A stretch of DNA of 64,000 nt from a virus. Location of the stretch: positions 1-64,000 of IMG/VR virus record IMGVR_UViG_3300044974_000825; one strand, given 5' to 3'. The translations under genes and the position numbers were made by a program. Each line of letters begins with the position of its first letter. Position 1 is the first letter of the stretch. The notes under the pieces were generated by a model, which saw nothing but the letters and a program-made list of their open reading frames with translations, searched no databases and was not told the DNA's origin. Of this stretch, positions 40,770-49,296 are shown piece after piece.

Positions 40770-42002
40770 ATGAATAACATAGATAAAAAATATACGGAGC
40801 TTCTTCAAGACATTCTTGACAACGGAGTAGAAAAGAAAGACCGAACTGGAACAGGGACCCTTTCGGTTTTTGGTAGACAAATCAGACATAAAATGTCTGA
40901 AGGGTTTCCATTACTTACCACAAAAAAAATGGCTTGGAATTCGATTGTTACCGAGCTTTTGTGGTTTTTAAGAGGAGAAACAAATATTAAATTCTTGTTA
41001 GACTACGACTGTCATATATGGGATGGGGATGCATACAAAAGATATGAAAGGTCTCGTACTTGGGAATTGCAAGAAACTCCAACAATGAGTGAGTTTATCA
41101 AAAAAATAAAAGAGGACGAATTGTTTAGAAAAACATGGGGAGAATTGGGTCCAATTTATGGTAAACAATGGAGGCATTGGGAAAATGAAGTGGTTAATTA
41201 TGCGGGTATGAAATATGATAGGGAACATATCGACCAAATTAAAAACTTAATTGATGAACTTAAAACAAACCCTGATTCAAGACGATTAATGGTTAATGCG
41301 TGGAATGTTGGAGAGTTAGACCAAATGGTTCTTCCTCCTTGTCATTATGGGTTTCAGGTTTACACAAGAGAGTTGAGATACAAAGAAAGATATGATTATT
41401 GGTTTTCCAGAAACTATGAAACAGGGATGGAGAAAAACTATAATCTAATTCCCGATATGGAAAACCCATATTATGAGCCAACACCAAAACGTGCAATTTC
41501 TTTAATATGGAACCAACGTTCTGTGGACACATTTTTGGGATTACCTTTTAATATTGCATCATACGCCTTGTTATTAGAAATTATCGCCAAAGAGGTTGGA
41601 ATGATTCCCGATGAATTAATTGGCAATCTTGGTGACACTCACTTATATTTGAATCATATTGAACAAGCAAAAGAACAAATAGGAAGACCATTAACATTTG
41701 ATGAGAGATATTCAATGTATACTGGCGATAATAAAACTTGGGAAGATGGTGGAGGAAATGCTTGGGGTAAAATAAACGGATTAGATATTATGGACGACGC
41801 TGGAATCCCAACTCGAACTAGACAACCATTTAAATTACCAAGATTAAAAATTACAGAAAGAAATTGGTACCAACACGAATTAGTTAAGGAACATTTAGGT
41901 GAAAAAACTTTAGATGAGAAAATCAAAAGTTATCGACCTGATTGTTTTGAACTAATCAATTATCAATCACACCCAAAAATTAAAGCTCCTTTATCAAACT
42001 AA
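40770..42002 (+). CDS. thyA: thymidylate synthase, long form with insertions
   Basis: Core ThyA motifs are all present: DRTGTGTLSVFG, ELLWFLRGETN, ELGPIYGKQWR, DSRRLMVNAWN, the nucleophile in PCHYGFQ, QRSVDTFLGLPFNIASYALL, GDTHLYLNHIEQ and SHPKIKAP. The asparagine in FNIASY that selects dUMP is kept, so it should make dTMP rather than a hydroxymethyl pyrimidine. At 410 residues it is about 145 longer than typical ThyA, with inserts after FQVYTR (about 45 residues) and after the GDTHLY block. It supplies thymidylate for phage DNA synthesis. Confidence 0.93.
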   Translation: MNNIDKKYTELLQDILDNGVEKKDRTGTGTLSVFGRQIRHKMSEGFPLLTTKKMAWNSIVTELLWFLRGETNIKFLLDYDCHIWDGDAYKRYERSRTWELQETPTMSEFIKKIKEDELFRKTWGELGPIYGKQWRHWENEVVNYAGMKYDREHIDQIKNLIDELKTNPDSRRLMVNAWNVGELDQMVLPPCHYGFQVYTRELRYKERYDYWFSRNYETGMEKNYNLIPDMENPYYEPTPKRAISLIWNQRSVDTFLGLPFNIASYALLLEIIAKEVGMIPDELIGNLGDTHLYLNHIEQAKEQIGRPLTFDERYSMYTGDNKTWEDGGGNAWGKINGLDIMDDAGIPTRTRQPFKLPRLKITERNWYQHELVKEHLGEKTLDEKIKSYRPDCFELINYQSHPKIKAPLSN

Positions 42003-42223
42003 TGGAATACGAAATTATACTACCCGAAATAATCGGTGACGAATGGCATAACATTGGAATTGATTTTGCCCCTCAAACAATTACTGGAGTTATCCGAGGT
42101 GAAAATGTGGATAAAACAATTATCGATTTGAAAAAATATTGTCTTTCATTAGATAATCGCTATTTGAAAGAATATAAAATAATAAAGAAAGAAGATAAAA
42201 CGATAATTCAAATTACTGTTTAA
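42002..42223 (+). CDS. hypothetical protein, 73 aa
   Basis: Small beta-rich protein (EIILPEIIGDEWHNIGIDFAPQTITGVIRG). Shares one base with each neighbour, so it is translationally coupled in the operon. No family recognised. Confidence 0.6.
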   Translation: MEYEIILPEIIGDEWHNIGIDFAPQTITGVIRGENVDKTIIDLKKYCLSLDNRYLKEYKIIKKEDKTIIQITV

Positions 42224-42651
42224 TGAAAAAATACGGAATAACCTCAATGTATGGAAACCCTATCCATCCAGGACATATCGAATGTCTTATGTTGTCCAAA
42301 GAACTTGTGGACGAATTATGGGTAATCGTAAATAACGATAAACAGGCTGAATTAAAGAGAGGGGTTCCTTCCTTTCAAGATGAGGAATATCGTAAAGTGG
42401 TTATTGAATCAATTAGATACGTTGACCATGCAGAAATCGCTATTGACCAAGATGGTAGTGTTTGTGAAACAATTAAATTATTCCACAATAAAATTAAATC
42501 ATTAGACTCTGAGTCTGAAATCATCTTCACAAAGGGTGGAGACCGATTCGCAAATGAAATCCCTGAGAAAGTAGTTTGTGATTCATTAGCTATAAAAATA
42601 GTTGATGGGTTAGGATTAAAAACTCACAACTCAAGTGACATGATTAAGTAA
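42223..42651 (+). CDS. cytidylyltransferase-like nucleotidyltransferase
   Basis: The 142-residue protein has the HxGH motif of the adenylyl/cytidylyltransferase superfamily in TSMYGNPIHPGHIECL. The C-terminal STxIR-type signature is replaced by NSSDMIK. Size matches glycerol-3-phosphate cytidylyltransferase or the sugar-nucleotide domain of HldE. It precedes a sugar epimerase, so activation of a sugar phosphate to a nucleotide sugar is the likely role. The exact substrate cannot be read. Confidence 0.78.
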   Translation: MKKYGITSMYGNPIHPGHIECLMLSKELVDELWVIVNNDKQAELKRGVPSFQDEEYRKVVIESIRYVDHAEIAIDQDGSVCETIKLFHNKIKSLDSESEIIFTKGGDRFANEIPEKVVCDSLAIKIVDGLGLKTHNSSDMIK

Positions 42652-42656
42652 AAACT

Positions 42657-43511
42657 ATGAAAAAAATTTTAGTAACGGGTGGTAATGGATTTATCGGTAG
42701 TAATTTAATTAAGAGATTAGTTAGTGAAGGTCATAACGTAGTGTCATTAGATGACTTATCAACAGGTTTGAAAGAATATGAAGTTAAAGGATGTAGTTAC
42801 TCGTATGGCGACATTGAACAACTTTTATATTGGAAAAATGATAACTTTGATTTGTGTTACCATCTTGCTGCGTTGTCTCGAATCCAAACTTCATTTGATG
42901 ACCCAATGGAAAACTTCAGAGTAAACGCGGGAGGTACTCAAACTGTTGCTCAATGGGCAAAAGAAAATAATGTTAAAGTAGTTTATGCTGGTTCATCATC
43001 TCGTTGGTGTAATCCTCAAACTTCTCCTTACGCAACAAGTAAAAAAATTGGTGAGGACATTCTTAAGATGTACAGGACGGCATATAATTGTGATTTTGAA
43101 ATTTGTAGATTCTATAATGTTTATGGTCCAAACGAATTAGTCGACAGTAAGATGGCGGCGGTTATTGGAATTTGGAGATATCAAATTAATAATGGATTAC
43201 CAATTACAATAGTTGGTGATGGTAACCAACGTAGAGACTTTACCCATGTTGAAGACATTGTAGATGGTCTATATAGAGTTGGCATGTCTTCAGAAAAACA
43301 TGAGGACGCTTGGGAATTAGGAACAGGGGTTAATTACTCAGTAAATGAAGTTTATGAAATGATGGTAGAAAGATTTGGTGAGATTAAAAAAATCCATATT
43401 CCTGACCAAGCGGGAAACTATCCTTCAACACTAAGAGAAAATTTTGACACATTGGCCCGATTGGGGTGGAGTCCATCAGATAAATTAAAATTATATATTC
43501 AATCATTATGA
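42657..43511 (+). CDS. NAD-dependent sugar epimerase/dehydratase
   Basis: The 284-residue SDR-type enzyme has GGNGFIGSNLIKRL (NAD loop), LDDLSTG, the catalytic SSS...YATSKKIGED and RFYNVYGPNE, as in UDP-sugar 4-epimerases and GDP-mannose dehydratases. HVEDIVDGLYRVG and the C-terminal ETLARLGWSP-type end are also present in altered form. It overlaps the cupin gene by 4 nt. With its neighbours it suggests synthesis of a special sugar. Confidence 0.88.
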   Translation: MKKILVTGGNGFIGSNLIKRLVSEGHNVVSLDDLSTGLKEYEVKGCSYSYGDIEQLLYWKNDNFDLCYHLAALSRIQTSFDDPMENFRVNAGGTQTVAQWAKENNVKVVYAGSSSRWCNPQTSPYATSKKIGEDILKMYRTAYNCDFEICRFYNVYGPNELVDSKMAAVIGIWRYQINNGLPITIVGDGNQRRDFTHVEDIVDGLYRVGMSSEKHEDAWELGTGVNYSVNEVYEMMVERFGEIKKIHIPDQAGNYPSTLRENFDTLARLGWSPSDKLKLYIQSL

Positions 43512-43849
43512 GAGAAGAAAGACCTTGGGGATTTTATGAAATCCTATTAGATAAAGAATACACTAAAGTAAAACAGATAACGGTAAACCCTGGTCAAAAA
43601 TTGTCCTACCAATACCATAACTTTAGGAAAGAATATTGGACAATAGTTCAGGGTTCTGCAACTATAATTTTAGATGATGAAAAAGTTTTCAGGTATCAAG
43701 GAGAATCAATCCACATTCCACTTGGTGCAAAACATAGAATCATCAATGAAGAAGAATTCCCATTAGTTTTTATTGAAGTACAGGTTGGTGAATACTTTGG
43801 TGAAGATGATATCGTAAGATTAGAAGATGATTATGGTAGACAGGATTAA
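43508..43849 (+). CDS. mannose-6-phosphate isomerase-type cupin
   Basis: The 113-residue protein matches the C-terminal cupin of type II phosphomannose isomerase/GMP: RPWGFYEILL, VNPGQKLSYQYHN, EYWTIVQGSATIIL, IHIPLGAKHRIIN. Metal ligands (Q/H in YQYHN and H in AKHRI) are present. It may isomerise mannose-6-phosphate or a related sugar. It is the last gene of the rightward operon and overlaps the convergent gene by 4 nt. Confidence 0.85.
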   Translation: MREERPWGFYEILLDKEYTKVKQITVNPGQKLSYQYHNFRKEYWTIVQGSATIILDDEKVFRYQGESIHIPLGAKHRIINEEEFPLVFIEVQVGEYFGEDDIVRLEDDYGRQD

Positions 43850-44469
43850 GATAGATTACCTGTCATTCCCGCCAAAGTTATATATAAACCAAGTATTTTT
43901 TGAGAAAAGTTTTTCGCATAATGATTAACCATTCCCATATTGTCAAGGTCTTTGTTATGCTTAATCATATAACTAATCACACCTTGTACAATTTTGTCCT
44001 TGGACTCGTCAGCATCTTCTAAAACCGCTTGAAATTCCTCCTCGTCTTCTCTACCTTCACCATAATATCTGTCAATGTGTTCTTTACCTGCATATAATAA
44101 AGGAGACGCTCCGAACATATTAATAATCCCTGAATCCCTAATTTTAGTTAAGTACTCTCTAAACCATCTCCAATCGAAGTGGTCATAAATGTCTGGATTT
44201 TGTGTTATATAATTCCAATTACCATCTTTGGCTTCTTTAATTGATTCCGACTCAACTTTTTTCCAAGCGTCGGTTGTAGATAAAAGGCCTAACGTGCTTC
44301 CGTTTTCCCAATTAACATTATAAATTAATTCACCTGCAGGTTCAAATGGGTCTCTTGATAAACTCCTAACAGTTCCTCTTGTACCTGGTGGTACTGATGT
44401 TTCACCATCCATATGGTAACAAACTACTACATCACCCTCTTTTAATGGTGGATTTAACTGTCCTTTCAT
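43846..44469 (-). CDS. hypothetical protein, 207 aa
   Basis: The ATG at 44469, 4 nt after a TATTTAT box, gives MKGQLNPPLKEGDVVVCYHMDGETSVPPGTRGTVRSLSRDPF. That N-terminal part is a small beta-barrel of the KOW/SH3 type that often binds nucleic acids. The rest is helical. No specific family. A longer upstream frame crosses the divergent promoter region and is rejected. Confidence 0.65.
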   Translation of the reverse strand: MKGQLNPPLKEGDVVVCYHMDGETSVPPGTRGTVRSLSRDPFEPAGELIYNVNWENGSTLGLLSTTDAWKKVESESIKEAKDGNWNYITQNPDIYDHFDWRWFREYLTKIRDSGIINMFGASPLLYAGKEHIDRYYGEGREDEEEFQAVLEDADESKDKIVQGVISYMIKHNKDLDNMGMVNHYAKNFSQKILGLYITLAGMTGNLS

Positions 44470-44473
44470 AATA

Positions 44474-44480
44474 ATAAATA
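44474..44480 (-). promoter_or_regulatory. candidate late-promoter box TATTTAT
   Basis: 4 nt before the ATG at 44469; one half of a divergent pair. Confidence 0.5.
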
Positions 44481-44489
44481 TATACAGTA

Positions 44490-44496
44490 TATTTAT
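44490..44496 (+). promoter_or_regulatory. candidate late-promoter box TATTTAT
   Basis: 7 nt before the ATG at 44504; the other half of the divergent pair. Confidence 0.5.
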
Positions 44497-44503
44497 AAGT
44501 TGT

Positions 44504-45124
44504 ATGGAGTTTTTAATTACAGAATCACAACTTAAAAAAATATTAACTGAACAGGAAAGGTCCAGAATGGATGGGTATATGAAACAATTAAACTCATTCA
44601 CAAAACAAATTGTCAATAGAGTTCTTAAATCTTACGGTTTGAACTTAAGAATGTTATTAACATGGGGTACTTCTGTTGGTGGTATGGTTTTACCTTTGGA
44701 CCGTTATCTTAGGACAGGTAATTTTGATTTAACTGACAATCAAAGGATGTTAGTTTTGGCGGGAATTGCGTTTACTCTTTTCTTTGAGACTAAAAGTCCT
44801 TTAAGTAAATTATTAAAATTAATTAAAGAAGAGGGTCTTTCTGATGTTTATAAAGTTGGACTTAACAAGGGTAAACAACTTAAAGAATCTTTTTTGAATT
44901 TTATGAGTTCTGTGAATGTAAGCACTGGTAGTTTTATGGATACCGTGGCTTATAGTTTTTTAATACCTATAATTACAGACATACAAGAAGCGGCAATGAG
45001 TGGTGGAGACCCAAAAGAAACCGCGATTATGATTGCTCAAAGATTATCCGCATCGGGTGTGGTTATAATTGGAAGTCAGGTTTTATCAAGAACTATTAAG
45101 AAAATTATAGATAGAATTAAGTAA
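44504..45124 (+). CDS. putative virion/membrane-active protein with leader
   Basis: The 206-residue protein starts with FLITESQLKKILTEQERSRMDGY, a leader of the kind found on other putative virion proteins. It has hydrophobic stretches (about 49-66, 85-100 and 140-165) and a basic C-terminus (RTIKKIIDRIK). No family recognised. It converges with the minus-strand gene ending at 45117. Confidence 0.65.
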   Translation: MEFLITESQLKKILTEQERSRMDGYMKQLNSFTKQIVNRVLKSYGLNLRMLLTWGTSVGGMVLPLDRYLRTGNFDLTDNQRMLVLAGIAFTLFFETKSPLSKLLKLIKEEGLSDVYKVGLNKGKQLKESFLNFMSSVNVSTGSFMDTVAYSFLIPIITDIQEAAMSGGDPKETAIMIAQRLSASGVVIIGSQVLSRTIKKIIDRIK

Positions 45125-45857
45125 ATAATTCTCGAGTTATATAGACACCCCAATCACTCCCTGAAACTTCAATTCCATCTATTTTGTTAACGTAGAATGA
45201 GACATTATAATATAAGTCATCAACATTCATAACTCTCATATCTGGTTCTAATATTCTATAGATTACATTCTCAACAAAATTTCTAATGTAATCATTATCA
45301 TTCATTCCTTCTGAAATTGCCGCACCTAAATCATCTATTTTATCTAAATTAGGGTTAATTGGTTTCCCGTTTTCTTGAAAAGAACTCGCTTGTACGGTAA
45401 AATAAAAATTAATATTAACATCACTTAACTCATAAAAATAATCTTTTGCGGGTCTGAATCCAGTATTAAAATCAACTCTAAATTCTTTACCTCTAAGTTC
45501 TATTCTCCCAACATCGTTATTTAAACTTGATATAATTTCTTTTTGTTTTTCGGGTGTAATGTATATTGGGTATTCAGGTATTTTTCCATTAACAAATATT
45601 TTATCTATTGAATATGAAAATTGCGTTCCAATATAATTCCAAAGATTGATTAATATGTCTTGTATGTTCCCGTCAAATTTTGGTACAGCATAACACATAT
45701 TTTCTCTTGGTAATATGACATTAACCTTGAATCTGAAGGCCATCTTACTATGAAGGTCATACGGTTCAACGGAAAGAAATTTGAATCGGTTTTCATCAAT
45801 TTCAAATTCGTTTTCAAGTAAAAATCTTTTAATTATATTTTCTATTCTACTCGTCAT
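45117..45857 (-). CDS. putative virion protein, 246 aa
   Basis: The N-terminus SRIENIIKRFLLENEFEI is a leader-like helix. The body is beta-rich with repeated patterns of alternating hydrophobic residues and a DDLYYNVSFYVNKIDGIEVSGSDWGVYI end. The gene overlaps the 46837-45857 gene by one base, in the same operon. No family recognised. Confidence 0.6.
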   Translation of the reverse strand: MTSRIENIIKRFLLENEFEIDENRFKFLSVEPYDLHSKMAFRFKVNVILPRENMCYAVPKFDGNIQDILINLWNYIGTQFSYSIDKIFVNGKIPEYPIYITPEKQKEIISSLNNDVGRIELRGKEFRVDFNTGFRPAKDYFYELSDVNINFYFTVQASSFQENGKPINPNLDKIDDLGAAISEGMNDNDYIRNFVENVIYRILEPDMRVMNVDDLYYNVSFYVNKIDGIEVSGSDWGVYITRELFT

Positions 45858-46837
45858 TATTTTGTGTCCAAAATTTTCTGAATAACTCTCTCTTTTTGGT
45901 TAGGATTCAAGTTATGTTTATGAGAATTTTTTTCAAACCATTGTCTTACAATAGTTTCAAAATCGGACTTTTCTGATTTGGCTCTTTTTCTAAAACCAGC
46001 TCTCTGAGCTCCAAGTTCGTGTGGTTGTGTGTAATATTTTTCAGGAGATTTTGGTTCTTTTTTCGGAATTTTCATACCCTCCCTATGTTGTTTGATATGT
46101 TCTAACTCGTGTCTTATAATGTCATTAAGTTCTCTAGTTAATTCATCCAAATTAGAATATCCTGATTCAGGGTTAGATATAATTGTAATGTTTACCAAAT
46201 CATCGTCAAAATATAAATCACCGTCAACATCTACACCTTCAATGTTCTCATCAGTTTGTAAATCTAAAAATATGGTAAACCCTTCAAACCCTGGTAAATT
46301 ATATACCATCTCCTCGTCACTCAAATCTTCAGGTAATCCGAACTCACCCTTTCTTTGGTGCTTAAAAAACTTAATAACGTCTTGAACCAGCTTTCTTGTT
46401 GTCTTATCTAAAACACCTTCTGTTATAATACCTTCTGTTAATTTCATTGCCCTTACCTCATTTATTACTTTAGTACATATTGCTGGCATTTCAATGCCAA
46501 AATATTTTAAAAAATTTGTTAGTTTATCACTAATAACCCACCTTAAATTTGCATATTCTTGACTACTTGTATTGATATCAATGTCGTTACCGTACACCTG
46601 ACCGAACACACTACTCCATCTGTCTGAGTTTTCGTTTGTTGGTAGAATATATGCGGTATACTCAACGTGAGGTTTTTTATCTCCAATACTAATATAATCT
46701 TTAACACCTGTTAGTTTTACCTTAACATTTGTTGGCAGAGAAAAATCCTCATCATGTGTTGGTTGTAAATAAACCTCAAAGATGTGGTTTTCAAAAAACT
46801 GATTTATTCTTTCTATTGGAAAATCTATTAGATTCAT
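45857..46837 (-). CDS. putative virion protein with HExxH
   Basis: The 326-residue protein has a beta-rich N-terminal half, similar in style to the 246-aa protein downstream. In its C-terminal half it has DIIRHELEHIKQHREGM with a complete HExxH, then HELGAQRAGF as a possible third ligand. This is the layout of a zincin protease. Such domains occur in phage proteins that process capsid or wall components. It starts 5 nt after a TATTTAT box that lies within the end of the upstream gene. Confidence 0.65.
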   Translation of the reverse strand: MNLIDFPIERINQFFENHIFEVYLQPTHDEDFSLPTNVKVKLTGVKDYISIGDKKPHVEYTAYILPTNENSDRWSSVFGQVYGNDIDINTSSQEYANLRWVISDKLTNFLKYFGIEMPAICTKVINEVRAMKLTEGIITEGVLDKTTRKLVQDVIKFFKHQRKGEFGLPEDLSDEEMVYNLPGFEGFTIFLDLQTDENIEGVDVDGDLYFDDDLVNITIISNPESGYSNLDELTRELNDIIRHELEHIKQHREGMKIPKKEPKSPEKYYTQPHELGAQRAGFRKRAKSEKSDFETIVRQWFEKNSHKHNLNPNQKERVIQKILDTK

Positions 46838-46839
46838 CT

Positions 46840-47274
46840 CTAATAAATACCATCAAATGGAATTGCAATCCCAACTCCGAAACGAAAACCCTTCATGTAG
46901 TTAACTCCGAATGTGAAATCGAACCCTCTTTCAGTATTTGTAATGATTCTTAATGGATAAACTTTAACCCAAACATCTGGCTCAAGTTCAATTTTATCAA
47001 CATAACTTTCAATAAACGCACCACCCATCACACTAATTTTGTTGTTTGTTAAACTAATTCCAACCCGATTCATAAATGATATTGGGGTGGTGTAGATATA
47101 CGGTTGTGGGAAGCTGGTTCTGAAATACCCCCCAACGTAATAACCTATTGGAGAATAGTTGCTATTGTAAGTTGCAACCAATGTGTTTTGGTCTTTAACG
47201 TACATTACATCTGCTGTCTGCCCATACACAATGGAACATAATAACACAAAAATTGAGGTGATGGTTGTTTTCAT
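46840..47274 (-). CDS. secreted beta-barrel-like protein, 144 aa
   Basis: A signal peptide (MKTTITSIFVLLCSIVYGQ) precedes a beta-rich body with strands alternating hydrophobic and polar residues (YVGGYFRTSFPQPYIY, VGISLTNNKISVMGG, GFDFTFGVNYMKGFRFGVGIAIPF). It looks like a small outer-membrane barrel. A TATATTTG box 4 nt before the ATG predicts a leaderless transcript. A phage protein in the host outer membrane could act in exclusion; that is inference. Confidence 0.7.
   Translation of the reverse strand: MKTTITSIFVLLCSIVYGQTADVMYVKDQNTLVATYNSNYSPIGYYVGGYFRTSFPQPYIYTTPISFMNRVGISLTNNKISVMGGAFIESYVDKIELEPDVWVKVYPLRIITNTERGFDFTFGVNYMKGFRFGVGIAIPFDGIY
46843..46849 (-). promoter_or_regulatory. 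candidate late-promoter box TATTTAT
   Basis: 5 nt before the ATG at 46837, inside the 3' end of the secreted-protein gene. Confidence 0.5.
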
Positions 47275-47286
47275 AATGCAAATATA
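47275..47286 (-). promoter_or_regulatory. Bacteroidota -7 box, leaderless start
   Basis: TATATTTG-CATT-ATG on the minus strand. Confidence 0.65.
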
Positions 47287-47361
47287 TTATTTTTGGGAAT
47301 ACAAAACGAATGTTGATTATAATTTTTATTATTTGTAAATTTAAAAAAAAATACGTTAAAG

Positions 47362-48378
47362 ATGTCGAGATTAGATGAATTAAAAAAACAGTACCCTGAG
47401 TTGAACATTAGCTTGTTTGACCTTTTAAACCGTATGGATACGTCAAAAACCTACAAATACATGCCGTTGTTATGTAAAATTTTTGGCGAAAGGTTTGATG
47501 CGGAAAAACAATATGGATTTAATAAAAAATCAAAAATTGATGGTCAAAAAGATGAGTTAGTAAGCGGATTAACACATAAAGGAATTACGTGTTCAGATTT
47601 AACATTTTCTGAACTTTACACAATTCACCAATTCACTGATTTTTATAACTATGAAACTTTTACAACTGTTAAAGAATTCATGGAAAGAATGGATAAAAAT
47701 CAAATGGAAAATAAAGATGTTACATCTTATCCAAACTTGGAATCTTTAAGGACTGCTGTAAGTTTGGCATCTTTAAAAGAATTAGATAAAGAACTTGAAT
47801 TACAAGTTGTTAAAGAATTTGAAGACGAAAAGTGGTTGGTGGTTAGACCTCTAACATTCCAATCATCTTCAAAGTACGGAGCATCAACAAGATGGTGTAC
47901 AACCTATCAAAAAGAAAAACAATATTTCGCAAGATATTGGAAAAAAGGTATTTTGGTTTACTTTATCAATAAAGAAAGTGGATATAAATTTGCGGGATTT
48001 AAAGCGTTAGATGGTGATACAGAATTAAGTTTTTGGAATTCGGCGGATAGTCGTGTTGATTATTTAGATGTACAAGTGGATGATTACTTGTTCCCAATTG
48101 TTAAAAAAATCTTGAGCTCGACAAAAACAAACAAAGATTTTTGTTCTGAAGAATTGGCTGATAGCGTTTTAAAAGAATGCGAATATTATGAGATAAAATC
48201 TGAAATAGAAGTACCAAGAGAAATCGGATATGAACAACCAATGATGGATGAAATGGCTGAAGAAGGAATTATTGAAACTGTTCGTGACTTTGGTAGATTA
48301 TTACAAGAAAGAATTAATACGGAAGAAGTTATGGAAATGGAGGTTCAATCCGAAATTGTTCCTACTATGAGAGCATAA
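47362..48378 (+). CDS. KY-G/WC-domain protein, second copy
   Basis: The 338-residue protein shares the domain of the 7544-9028 protein: KYGASTRWCTTYQKEKQYFARYW, ILVYFINKESGYKFAGF, and ELSFWNSADSRVDYL. The N-terminal 130 residues are helical and unrelated. No enzymatic motif is known for this domain. The C-terminus is acidic. A terminator follows. No clear promoter was seen upstream. Confidence 0.7.
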   Translation: MSRLDELKKQYPELNISLFDLLNRMDTSKTYKYMPLLCKIFGERFDAEKQYGFNKKSKIDGQKDELVSGLTHKGITCSDLTFSELYTIHQFTDFYNYETFTTVKEFMERMDKNQMENKDVTSYPNLESLRTAVSLASLKELDKELELQVVKEFEDEKWLVVRPLTFQSSSKYGASTRWCTTYQKEKQYFARYWKKGILVYFINKESGYKFAGFKALDGDTELSFWNSADSRVDYLDVQVDDYLFPIVKKILSSTKTNKDFCSEELADSVLKECEYYEIKSEIEVPREIGYEQPMMDEMAEEGIIETVRDFGRLLQERINTEEVMEMEVQSEIVPTMRA

Positions 48379-48381
48379 ATA

Positions 48382-48412
48382 AATAACCCACCTATTGGTG
48401 GGTTTTTTATTT
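48382..48412. terminator. bidirectional terminator
   Basis: AACCCACC-tatt-GGTGGGTT and T run between convergent genes. Confidence 0.8.
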
Positions 48413-48679
48413 TTAAAATTCTTCTATTTCTACAATTAAAGGTGTTTCTCCTTTTATGACTCTATGCCAAACAAATTTTGGAATTAGAATTTGTTCGGCA
48501 TTTGACAATTTGTTCGGCAAACCATCATCCATTTGAAATGACCAACCTCCAGATTCTATAATTGTAACTTTTCGGTCCATTAGGTCTTGATGCCACTTTA
48601 ATTCGTCTGAATCAACATCAGGACTAAAAGTCCTAACTAATTTTCCTTCTTTTTCTATTTGTTTAAAGGGATGTTCCAT
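48413..48679 (-). CDS. small cupin-like phage protein
   Basis: The 88-residue protein runs LVRTFSPDVDSDELKWHQDLMDRKVTIIESGGWSFQMDDGLPNKLSNAEQILIPKFVWHRVIKGE. This is a conserved short phage cupin with two metal-ligand-like histidines (WHQD and WHRVIKG). Function unknown. Last gene of a minus-strand operon. Confidence 0.75.
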   Translation of the reverse strand: MEHPFKQIEKEGKLVRTFSPDVDSDELKWHQDLMDRKVTIIESGGWSFQMDDGLPNKLSNAEQILIPKFVWHRVIKGETPLIVEIEEF

Positions 48680-48680
48680 A

Positions 48681-49001
48681 TTATAAATCTTTGGTTCCGT
48701 AAAAATCCGTATTTTTGAATGCGGGGGTTTTATTCCAGTGTACCTTTATTCTATTATTAATAGAAAAAACTTTAAAAAAGTCAGCAATGTTTGATTCAGT
48801 TTTTTTTAATAAACTTTTTAATGTATCGTGAGGCTCAATTTGGATAAAAACATGATATATTGGTGGTTGATAACTCCCTTTTAGAACATCTGTCACATTC
48901 ATAGTAATAGGTTCAATCAAAGATTCATCTGTATTGATTTTTGGTATAAGAACTGAGTCTACATAGTTTTGTAAATACTCTTTTATTATTTCTAAATCCA
49001 T
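48681..49001 (-). CDS. tandem paralogue A, 106 aa
   Basis: The N-terminus IIKEYLQNYVDSVLIPKI and the later HVFIQIEPHD...SNIADFFKVFSINNRIKVHWNKTPAF match the neighbour at 49003 (YLQTYIDDVVEPKI; SDISSFFRLLGINKDLRIYWNKRPLF). They are adjacent copies that have diverged. No family known. The operon context (DUF5872-like protein, PPK2) points to a virion-related role. Confidence 0.65.
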   Translation of the reverse strand: MDLEIIKEYLQNYVDSVLIPKINTDESLIEPITMNVTDVLKGSYQPPIYHVFIQIEPHDTLKSLLKKTESNIADFFKVFSINNRIKVHWNKTPAFKNTDFYGTKDL

Positions 49002-49002
49002 A

Positions 49003-49296
49003 TTAAAATAAAGGTCTTTTGTTCCAATAAATGCGTAAGTCTTTGTTAATACCTAACAATCTAAAAAAACTTGAAATGTCTGAATTAATGTTGTTGATAA
49101 TACTACCTTTAGACCAATCTGGGTCCATATCTAAGAAAAAAACAATTCTGTTAGGATTTGTTTCAGCATGATGTACTTTATAAACCGTAATTTTTATTGG
49201 TTCGTCATCTTCGCCGACTAACTCATCATTAATTTTCGGCTCAACAACATCATCAATATACGTTTGTAAGTATCTTTCAATTTTATCTGATTCCAT
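49003..49296 (-). CDS. tandem paralogue B, 97 aa
   Basis: Second member of the pair. Start at ATG 49296, which overlaps the stop of the upstream gene (TAATG). The order of motifs is the same as in the 106-aa copy. Function unknown. Confidence 0.65.
   Translation of the reverse strand: MESDKIERYLQTYIDDVVEPKINDELVGEDDEPIKITVYKVHHAETNPNRIVFFLDMDPDWSKGSIINNINSDISSFFRLLGINKDLRIYWNKRPLF

Noticed and set aside
40770-42002. dCMP/dUMP hydroxymethylase instead of thymidylate synthase
   Set aside because: The Asn in FNIASY that selects dUMP is kept, and the ThyA motifs are complete, so dTMP synthesis is favoured.
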